DNA from: Anaeromyces robustus
Lineage: Eukaryota > Neocallimastigomycota > Neocallimastigomycetes > Neocallimastigales > Neocallimastigaceae
Assembly: GCA_002104895.1 (NCBI GenBank)
Contig: MCFG01000229.1
Span: forward strand, 95,001-111,586
Length of the DNA: 16,586 nt
Reading direction: 5' to 3'
Shown piece by piece: positions 1 to 7,653 of the stretch. Numbering within the stretch: the first letter of the stretch is position 1; every line of letters begins with the position of its first letter. A program made the position numbers and the translations under genes. The notes under the pieces were generated by a model. That model saw nothing but the letters and a program-made list of their open reading frames with translations, ran no database searches and was not told the origin of the DNA.

Positions 1-1316
1 TTTTAAATATGGAGTGGATAAGATAAAAAGATAAAATGATATAAAAAAAATAACAAAAAAAAAGGCTGTCAAAGTTTTTTTTTTTTTATACCAATGGTTT
101 TATTTATTAATTAATATTAATAATAATATTAATATTAATATTAATGATATTAATTATGATAATATATTAAATATCAAGAATGCATGAAATGAAATATTAG
201 TATAATAATGATTAATGATTAATGATTAATAATTAATAATTAATGATTAATGATTAATGATATTTAATCTTATATTATTATAATATAAATATTGTATTCT
301 ATTTATATAAATTGGTTATTTATATTAATTTATTATTTATTTCTTAATATTATCTACTTTTCTCATTTTTCTTTCTATTATTATTTAAAACTAATTTTAT
401 TTATTAATATGATTAAAAATTAAAATTTTATTAATAATTAGAATTTTATTTTTTTTTTAATTTTTTTAATATAATCTATTAATATATTAGAAAATATTAA
501 AATTGACATTATTTTAATTTATTTCTTGGATAATTTTTTTTATTAAATTCAATTTAAATTAATAATAATTTTTGGTCAAATATAAAAAAAAAAAAAAAAA
601 AAGAAAAAATTTTACCGCTAAAATAATTAATTATTATTTCTTATTTCTTTTTTCTTTTTTTTCTCTTCTTTTACAGTTAAGTAAATATGAAATAGTTTTT
701 CTAAAAAAAAAAAAGAATAAGTAATAATAATAATTAGAAGATGAAGATAAATATAAATAATAATAAATAAATATAAATAATAAATAATAATTAATAATTA
801 ATTAATTAATTAATTAATTGGTCGTCCGTAACTTATAATAATTATAAAATCAAATTACTTTCAAAAATTTATTATAATTATTAAATCATTATTAATCATA
901 ATAATAAACCTTAATTTTTATTAAAATAATAATTGAATTAATAATTAATAATTAATAATTATAATTATGGTTATTATTTAAATATTAATATTATTCATGG
1001 TTATTTATTAAATAGTTAAAATATATAATAAATATTAATTTTGTATTGTAAATATAAAAAAAAAATAAAACATAATTAAATTAATAGTTATTATATATAC
1101 AGTTAAATAGATATTAAGATAATTAAAAAAATAAAATATAATAATATAAAATATATAAAATAAAAATAATTAGCAAATAACTAAATAAATAAATAAATAC
1201 AAATAAATATTCATTTATATATAAATTTCATTAAAAAAAATTAAACGAAAATAAAATAATATAAAATAATATAATATAAAATAATATAATATAATATTAT
1301 ATAATATATTATAAAA
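1..1316. other. AT-rich spacer upstream of the CotH gene
   Basis: No gene is visible on either strand. The stretch is almost entirely A and T, with poly-A and poly-T runs (for example 583-602), AATT runs near 790-820 and an ATTAATG-type tandem repeat at 207-261. The last 60 bases before 1317 are AATAT-type simple sequence and probably hold the 5' leader of the CotH gene. An in-frame TAA at 1302-1304 closes that frame just before the ATG. No specific promoter element can be singled out in DNA of this composition. Confidence 0.7.
207..261. repeat. heptanucleotide tandem repeat (AATGATT)n
   Basis: About eight head-to-tail 7-bp units. Six read AATGATT (the last truncated) and the two central ones read AATAATT. 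It lies in the spacer and has no coding potential. It is a simple minisatellite and likely to vary in length. Confidence 0.85.
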
Positions 1317-3179
1317 ATGAAATTGACTAATAGTATTATAAGTAGTATAGTTTTAACAATTAATTTTTATTTAAAAGTTAATTGTAATAAGGTTGAAGAT
1401 GATTTTTTAAAAAATGTCGAACGTGCAGAATTATTTACATTGACAGATTATAATATTCCAGATGTTTATATTAATTTACCAGAGGAAAGTTTTAAAGAAT
1501 TAATTGAAAAGGGAGCTAGTAGTGGTTTTAAAGGTGGTAAAGGCGGTAAAGATGGTAAAGATATGCCAAATGCTCCTCCTGATGATGGTCCAATGAAAAA
1601 TTCAACCATGGGTGGTGGTGGTGGTTTTGAAAGTTTTGAAGGATTAGGTGGTAATCCACCAGATCCTGATGCTGCACCTCCTCAAGATGATAATATTGAT
1701 GTTACTAAATTAAAACCTGCAGGAAGTGAAGAACGTTTTAAAATTACTGAAAATGTAAACTTAAAATTTATTCTTAATAATGAAGAAAAAATCATTGATT
1801 CTATTAATATATCCGTAGGTGGTAAATCTTCTAAAAGTGCTATAAAATTAGGTTATAATATAAAATGTAATCAAGGAAATATTTATGGAAGAAAAAATTT
1901 ACGTCTTCGTTCTAATATGGATGATGCTTCATTTTTACGTAGTAAACTTTCTAGTGATATATTAAATCGTGTAGGTGTACCTTCCATTTCTGCTAATTAT
2001 GCTAGACTTTTTGTTAATAATGATTATATGGGTTTATACGTACTTGTAGATGCTTATAAAAAAGTTTTCCCTGAGGATAAAGAAGTAAGTACTCTTTATC
2101 AATGTAGTTCTGCTCATTCGGATTTTACTACAAATAATATATTATTATGTGCTAATGCTAATGATGATTATAAAGATGAAAAAAAGGCTTTAGAAAATTT
2201 TATTACTACCATTAATGCTGCTCAAACTCGTAAAGATGTTGAAAATATTATGGATGTTGATGAATTTATGAAAGTTTGGATTTTTGAATGGCTTGTTGGT
2301 ACTTGGGATAGTTCTTTATTGGATGGTAAAAATTATTATATATATCAACAAATCAATGGTAAATGGGTTATTTTACCTTATGATTTTGATTCTACTTTTG
2401 GTTTTAGAGTTGCCAGTTATAAAAAATCAGATAAACCTGAAGAAATTCCATTTGAAGAATGGTATAAACCACGTTATATTGTTGATGTTTTAACAAAAAA
2501 TGATACTACTACTTTTATTACTAATCTTCAATATATGCTTGATAATGCTTTTAATCCTGATCTTCTTTTCCCACATATTGATTCTCTTAGAACTTGGCTT
2601 ACTCCCTATGTTGAAGAAGATCGTACTCCAATTAATGGTACTTATCCTGGTTTTGTTAATGTAAATGATAGAAATAAAAATAATATACCAATTAGTTTAG
2701 AAGATTTTTATAATAATAGTGAATATACTGAAATCAAAGCTGGTCCAGGTCTTAAAAAATGGATTCAAGGTCGTTATGATTATGTTTGTTCTAATTATCC
2801 TGTAACTTGTAATTCTTCTTCTTCTACCACAACTACTACATCAGAACAAGAATCACCAACTACAACAATAGATATTGAAGAAACTAAAACACCTCAAAAT
2901 AATGATGATACTTGTTGGTCTGAAGCTTTAGGTTATCCTTGTTGTACCTCTTCTTGTTTAGTTATTCTTAAAGAAGATTCTCAATTATGGGGAGCTGAAA
3001 ATGGTGATTGGTGTGGTATTAAATCTGAATGTCAAACAAACTATGATAAATGTTGGTCTAGTTATTATGGTTATCCTTGTTGTTCTCATTGTAAAACTCT
3101 TTTAACTGATGAATCTGGTTCATGGGGTGCAGAAAATGGTGATTGGTGTGGTATTGTCGAAAATAAATGTCAAGAATAA
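1317..3179 (+). CDS. secreted CotH-type protein with two C-terminal fungal dockerins
   Basis: This is a 620-residue intronless ORF. Residues 1-23 form a hydrophobic signal peptide with likely cleavage near C23. Residues 30-490 fit the CotH family (spore-coat-kinase-like fold). Supporting motifs are KNLRLRS (193-199), the conserved LDGKNYYIY stretch (335-343) and LPYDFDSTFG (353-362); the acidic DFD resembles the metal-binding site of CotH kinases. Residues 69-125 are a Gly/Lys/Asp/Pro-rich low-complexity insert. A Ser/Thr linker (499-518) leads to two dockerins at about 531-572 and 577-619. Both have the fungal CBM10-type pattern: CW, GYPCC and WGAENGDWCGI. Dockerins bind cohesin-type scaffold partners, so the mature protein should be secreted and cellulosome-attached. 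CotH proteins with dockerins are a known feature of gut fungi, but their role is unsettled. Kinase activity is inferred from the family only. The start is supported by the signal peptide and the in-frame TAA at 1302-1304. Confidence 0.93.
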   Translation: MKLTNSIISSIVLTINFYLKVNCNKVEDDFLKNVERAELFTLTDYNIPDVYINLPEESFKELIEKGASSGFKGGKGGKDGKDMPNAPPDDGPMKNSTMGGGGGFESFEGLGGNPPDPDAAPPQDDNIDVTKLKPAGSEERFKITENVNLKFILNNEEKIIDSINISVGGKSSKSAIKLGYNIKCNQGNIYGRKNLRLRSNMDDASFLRSKLSSDILNRVGVPSISANYARLFVNNDYMGLYVLVDAYKKVFPEDKEVSTLYQCSSAHSDFTTNNILLCANANDDYKDEKKALENFITTINAAQTRKDVENIMDVDEFMKVWIFEWLVGTWDSSLLDGKNYYIYQQINGKWVILPYDFDSTFGFRVASYKKSDKPEEIPFEEWYKPRYIVDVLTKNDTTTFITNLQYMLDNAFNPDLLFPHIDSLRTWLTPYVEEDRTPINGTYPGFVNVNDRNKNNIPISLEDFYNNSEYTEIKAGPGLKKWIQGRYDYVCSNYPVTCNSSSSTTTTTSEQESPTTTIDIEETKTPQNNDDTCWSEALGYPCCTSSCLVILKEDSQLWGAENGDWCGIKSECQTNYDKCWSSYYGYPCCSHCKTLLTDESGSWGAENGDWCGIVENKCQE

Positions 3180-3362
3180 ATATAATAGGAAGGGAAAAAG
3201 AAAATGAAAATGAAAATGAAAAAAAAAAAAAAAAAAGACATTTCTTTATTTAATTAAAAATTAAAATTAATAAAAAAAGAAAAAATACATATAAAATAAC
3301 CCCAAAATTAAATATAAAATCAAAATAAAAAAAAACTATTTATATTTACATTTTATTTAATA

Positions 3363-3573
3363 TATCTATAAACTTGAATAAATATATTAAATAAATAGTA
3401 TAGTTGTATAAAATAAATTTTTATTCCTTATTTTTAATATATTTATAAACTTGTATAAATATATTAAATAATTGTTTAAAAAAAAATATATATATATATT
3501 ATTTAATAAAAATATCATTATTTTTAAAATGATATTTTATATTTTTTAAACTTGAATACAAATATATTAATTA
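3363..3573. repeat. three related fold-back copies with an AACTTG loop
   Basis: AAACTTG flanked by near-palindromic AATATAT/ATATATT arms occurs three times within about 200 bp downstream of the CotH stop codon: around 3363-3396, 3433-3468 and 3543-3573. The middle copy is a perfect hairpin, with 15-bp arms (3433-3447 and 3454-3468) around the six-base loop AACTTG. The first copy has two arm mismatches and the third is more decayed. The repeats could act as structure in the 3' UTR or be remnants of a small fold-back element. Confidence 0.6.
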
Positions 3574-3960
3574 AATAATATTTACTAATTTATTTATTGT
3601 ACTTATTTATTTATTAAATAAAAAATTTATTATAAAAAAAATAATAATAATTATTTATAAAAATAAAAAACAATATAAAAAAAAAAATAAATAATTAAAT
3701 AACTGAACTTTTTTTTTTTAAACTATTTTCATGATTATTGAATTATTTTTATATTACTATAAAATATAAATGTGACTGTTAACATCTATGAATTCAATTA
3801 ATAACCAAATATTTTGAATTGTATATTTAAATTTTATTGCTATATTAAATATAAAATATCCAACAAGAAACTTATGATAATTATAATAAGAAAAAATAAT
3901 ATATTACAATTAATAAGCATAAGGATATCTTTTTTTATATCATAATTATAATAACTGTTT

Positions 3961-3969
3961 ATTATTATA

Positions 3970-4000
<31 letters not shown>

Positions 4001-4016
4001 GCAGTAGTAGTAGTAG
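3961..4016. repeat. (ATT)n/(GTA)n compound microsatellite
   Basis: An ATT trinucleotide run with one interruption (3961-4000) passes into GCA(GTA)n (4001-4016). It is non-coding. Confidence 0.85.
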
Positions 4017-4288
4017 AAAAATTAATATTAATAACAAATTATTCAGTTATAAAATGTTTATTTTTTTAATAATGATTTTATTTCATTTATAAGAACTCTT
4101 AATATTATAATTATATTATTTTTTTAGTATTATATAAAATATAAGTTTTATTATTAAAAATATTGTTTAAACCTTATTTTTTTCAATAATTCTTAAAATA
4201 GATTAACGTCATAACTATTAATTTAATACTATTACATATATTTAAAAATTGAATATTTAACTGAACTTTTTTTTTTTTATTTTTAATA

Positions 4289-4524
4289 AATATTTATTAA
4301 TATCGATATTACCTGTTTTATCATTTATTAGTTGCTCATTTTAATATTAAAAAAAAAAAAAAAAATATTGTTAAAATTGTTATTATTATAATTAATTTTA
4401 ATTATTAATATATTATCAATTATAAAAATCAAAATGTTATTAAATTAATGGTCCATTTTAAATTTTAATTAAATTAGAAAATTCTTTTTTGATAAAACAG
4501 GTAATATTGATATTAATAAATATT
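4289..4524. repeat. 236-bp interval bounded by a 35-bp inverted repeat (MITE-like)
   Basis: The left arm 4289-4323 and the right arm 4490-4524 are reverse complements over 35 bases with one mismatch (CGATATT on the left against CAATATT in the right arm's complement). The arms include the mixed-composition core ACCTGTTTTATCA, so the match is not just an A/T coincidence. The spacer is 166 bp of AT-rich sequence with no ORF. Size and terminal inverted repeats resemble a miniature inverted-repeat element. No convincing target-site duplication can be read, so a plain hairpin or an old fold-back element is equally possible. Confidence 0.55.
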
Positions 4525-4806
4525 ATATTATATTTATTATAATATATTATATTATTTATTAAAAATAAAGGTTAAGCTTTAAATTAAATTAAATTATTAA
4601 ACATTTCGGAGTGCTTTTTTTTTTTTTTTTAAAAAGAAAATAATATAAATATTACTACTATTTCGACGAAATTCAAACATGTTATTTTTATTTGATATTA
4701 ATCTTTTTATCGACAAATCTATTAATAAATAATAATAATAATAGCAATAATAAGAATAAGAATATTGTAATAAATAAAAAATAAAATAATATTACTATTA
4801 TCAACA

Positions 4807-7653
4807 ATGGCAACAAGAGAAGCATATAGAAGATTAACCAGAGAATATAAAAAATTATCATTAAATCCACCACCATACATTATTGCAAAACCATTAGATT
4901 CAAATATTTTAGAATGGTATAAATCCATAAAAAATAATTTATTTTCTTTTTTTTTTAATACCTTTTATATTTATTTATTTATTATATATATATAAATTTT
5001 CTGAAATAAAAATTAATGAATTTAGGCATTATATTATAACAGGACCTCCAGATTCACCATATCATAGTAAGAAATATAAAATATTTTAAATATATAGTTA
5101 ATGTATTAATCCTTTTTTTTTTAATTTTATATAATATAATAATAAAGATGGTGAATATCATGGTGTTCTTATCTTCCCCCCGCAATATCCATATCTACCT
5201 CCTGCGATAAAAATGATAACACCAAATGGTAAATTTTATTCTTTTTTTTTATATATATAATAAAATTGAATTAAAAAAGAAAAAATAAATAAATAAAAAA
5301 AATAATATATATATATATAATAAAATTTTGTTTATATAACTGTTTCTATAGGTCGTTTTCGAACAAATTACAGACTTTGCTTATCTATAAGTGATTACCA
5401 TCGTAAATATTCAATTTCATATAAACTATTATAAATAACTATTAAAATTAATTTTAATGAATTTATTAATTCTTTTTTTTTTTTTTCTTTTTTTTTATTT
5501 AGCAAAAACTTGGAGTTCAGCTTGGGGTGTATCAACAATATTAACTGGTCTTCTCAGCTTTATGGTATTTATTCCTTTTTTTAATATTTTTTTTTATATA
5601 AGAAAAACATAAGAAAAATAATATTTTTAATATATATTATTTTTTTTTAAATTATAAAAAATAAAAAAAAAAAAAAAAAAAAAAGTTAGAAGATACAAGA
5701 ACTGTTGGAAGTATTGAAACTTCTATTGAAGATAAAATTGAATTTTCAAAAAAATCTAAAGAATATAATAGAAATGATCCCGTTTTTAAAGGTAAAATGA
5801 TATTTTTTAATATATAATTAATATTTTTAATATTTATATTTATATTTATATTTATATTTATATTTATATTTATATTTATATTTATATTTATACTTATATT
5901 TATATTTATACTTGTATATATATTTATTAATTATTAATTATTAATTATTTTTTTTTTCTTTATTTTGTTTTGTTTTTTGTTTGTTTGCTTGCTTGCTTGC
6001 TTTTTTTTTTTTTTATTTTTGATTTACTCTATCTTTTACTTTTGCTTTATTTTGTTTTGTTTTGTTTTGCTTTGCTTTTCAATTTTTTTCATACATATAA
6101 TTAAATTATATAATCAATGATTTTTATAATATAAAAAATTTTTTTTGTATAAAAGAAATTTTCCCAGAATTATGTGTTGATAATAAACAACCTATTTCAT
6201 CAGATAATTCAGTTACAATAAATGAAAATCTTAATAAACCAATACAGGAGAATAATGAAAATAATGTTAATAAAACAATACAAGAGAATAATGAAAATAA
6301 TGTTAATAAACCAATGCAAGAGAATAATGAAAATAATGTTAATAAACCAATGACAGAAAATAATGAAAATAATGTTAATAAACCAATACAGGAGAATAAT
6401 GAAAATAATGTTAATAAACCAATACAGGAGAATAATGAAAATTTTGGTAAAAAAAATTTTTTTCTTTTCCTCAATATTAACAATATTAATAAATTAATAT
6501 GAATTCTAATTTTATATATATATATATATATAATTTTTTTCTCCTAATACAGATAAAAACAATTATCAAGAGTAATTATTAATTTTTTTTTTGTTTTAAT
6601 ATAAAATTCATGAAATATTATAAAAATTCTTCAAGTACAAACTTCATAATTAATATATATTGAATAACTTTAATATATTTTAAATTATATGATATTATTA
6701 TTGGTAATATTATATATTAAATTATTATATTTATTAGTTATATTAAACATAATAATAATCAAGGTGTATTAGATATTCCTGAACATAATAATAATCAAGG
6801 TGTATTAGATATTCCTGAACATAATAATAATCAAGGTGTATTAAATATTCCTGAACATAATAATAATCAAGGTGTATTAGATATTCCTGAACATAATAAT
6901 AATCAAGGTGTATTAGATATTCCTGAACATAATAATAATCAAGGTGTATTAGATATTCCTGATGATGATATTGATGCTGATTTAGCATTAGTAAGTTAAT
7001 ATATATATATATATAATTCAATTCCATTCAATTAATAATATATTTGAGAAGGAAAATATTATGTAATATCTAAATTATTATTATTATTTAAATTTCATAA
7101 TTTACAATAATTAGGCTTTAATAAAATCATTAGAAGACGAAGAAAAAACAAGACAAGAACAAGAAAATAATAAGATGACTTATAATGATGAAAATAACCA
7201 AGATTTACCATTAACTGATGAAGAAAAAACGCTTGCTAAAGCTATAGCTATGTCAATGGATGCTAGCAGTAGTAATAATAACCAAGATTTAATGCAAATT
7301 GAAAAAGATGAAGATGAAATGCTTGCTAAAGCTATAGCTATGTCAATGGATGCTAGCAGTAGTAATAATAACCAAGATTTAATGCAAATTGAAAAAGATG
7401 AAGATGAAATGCTTGCTAAAGCTATAGCTATGTCAATGGATCCTAAAGTAAGTAGGAAAAAAAAAAAAGATTAAAATTTAAAAATTAGTATAGATAATAT
7501 TATATCTTCTTAATTAATTGATATGGATATATTATTATTAAATTATATTTTTTATTATTATAGAATGATGTTTCCGTGGAAGTTTTAAATGACGAAGAAT
7601 TTGCTAAAGCTGTTGCTTTATCATTAGCTGAAACCAATAAAAATAAACGTTAA
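4807..7653 (+). CDS. UBE2J2/Ubc6-type ubiquitin-conjugating enzyme with repeat arrays and five UIMs (11 exons)
   Basis: Exons assembled by eye: 4807-4916, 5026-5066, 5148-5228, 5352-5402, 5503-5564, 5686-5791, 6156-6446, 6553-6571, 6738-6990, 7115-7447, 7564-7653. All junctions are GT-AG and phase-consistent, giving 478 residues. Residues 1-155 form an E2 core of the UBE2J2/Ubc6 class. It starts [17 protein letters not shown] and contains NPPPYI, SNILEW, TPNGRF in place of the usual HPN, the active-site Cys87 in [25 protein letters not shown]-like sequence and GSIETS, then ends near FKEIFPEL. The E2 accepts ubiquitin from E1 and passes it to substrates with an E3. The tail holds six 12-residue [12 protein letters not shown] repeats (exon 7) and six [12 protein letters not shown] repeats (exon 9). 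It then has five UIMs with the L/F-xx-A-xxx-S signature (A339/S343, A381/S385, A411/S415, A441/S445, A465/S469). Ubc6 and UBE2J2 are normally tail-anchored in the ER for ERAD; no transmembrane segment is seen here. The E2 core and UIMs are secure; exon 8 (19 nt) is the weakest exon. Confidence 0.85.
5831..6080. repeat. microsatellite cluster inside E2 intron 6
   Basis: Intron 6 (5792-6155, 364 bp) is the longest intron of the E2 gene. It is swollen by simple repeats: TTTATA hexamers at about 5831-5913, TTGC units at about 5984-6001, and TTTTG/TTTGC units at about 6045-6080. The other nine introns are 81-166 bp. Confidence 0.85.
6233..6445 (+). repeat. 36-bp coding minisatellite in E2 exon 7 (six copies)
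   Basis: Copies start at 6233, 6269, 6305, 6341, 6377 and 6413; the last is truncated by the exon end. Each encodes NK(P/T)(I/M)(Q/T)ENNENNV, an Asn/Glu-rich, probably disordered stretch just after the catalytic core. The nucleotide copies are nearly identical, which points to recent expansion or homogenisation. Confidence 0.92.
6748..6963 (+). repeat. 36-bp coding minisatellite in E2 exon 9 (six copies)
   Basis: Six head-to-tail copies start at 6748, 6784, 6820, 6856, 6892 and 6928. Each encodes [12 protein letters not shown]; copy 3 reads VLNI and the last copy ends in D instead of E. The array is almost base-identical. The minus strand is also open across it, but that is a by-product of the repeat. 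The VLDI core followed by an acidic residue resembles a SUMO-interacting motif (inference). Confidence 0.93.
7231..7440 (+). repeat. 90-bp exact tandem duplication carrying UIMs in E2 exon 10
   Basis: A 90-bp (30-codon) unit runs 7231-7320 and is repeated at 7321-7410 with no base difference I can see. A third partial copy follows at 7411-7440. Each unit starts with a UIM core ([10 protein letters not shown]) and continues into an acidic spacer, so duplication added UIMs directly. Perfect identity suggests a young event or ongoing homogenisation. Confidence 0.93.

Larger units (their letters stand above)
3180..4806. other. AT-rich spacer with fold-back repeats between the CotH and E2 genes
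   Basis: No gene is supported. Open frames here, including a minus-strand one at 3840-4037, are runs of Ile/Leu/Tyr read from simple sequence. The left part should contain the 3' UTR of the CotH gene and the right end the leader of the E2 gene. Structured elements are listed separately: the AACTTG-loop fold-backs (3363-3573), an ATT/GTA microsatellite (3961-4016) and a 35-bp inverted repeat (4289-4524). The string TAACTGAAC followed by a T run occurs twice (from 3700 and from 4258). Confidence 0.7.

Noticed and set aside
2284-2493. Open frame inside the CotH gene in another frame
   Set aside because: It lies wholly within the conserved CotH coding region and encodes hydrophobic residues without family resemblance; it is a shadow.
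3840-4037. Minus-strand Ile/Leu-rich open frame
   Set aside because: It is generated by the ATT/GTA microsatellite and A/T-only DNA; the poly-Ile translation has no protein character.
4688-4928. Two minus-strand open frames at the start of the E2 gene
   Set aside because: They overlap exon 1 and the A/T leader, and the + strand E2 reading is supported by strong homology.
6124-6483. Minus-strand repeat protein ([12 protein letters not shown] units)
   Set aside because: It is the complement of the exon 7 coding minisatellite; the + strand gives the phase-consistent E2 tail.
6743-7027. Minus-strand Tyr-rich repeat protein, or a CRISPR-like array of 36-bp repeats
   Set aside because: The units are head-to-tail with no spacers, so it is not CRISPR. 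The minus frame is a shadow of exon 9.
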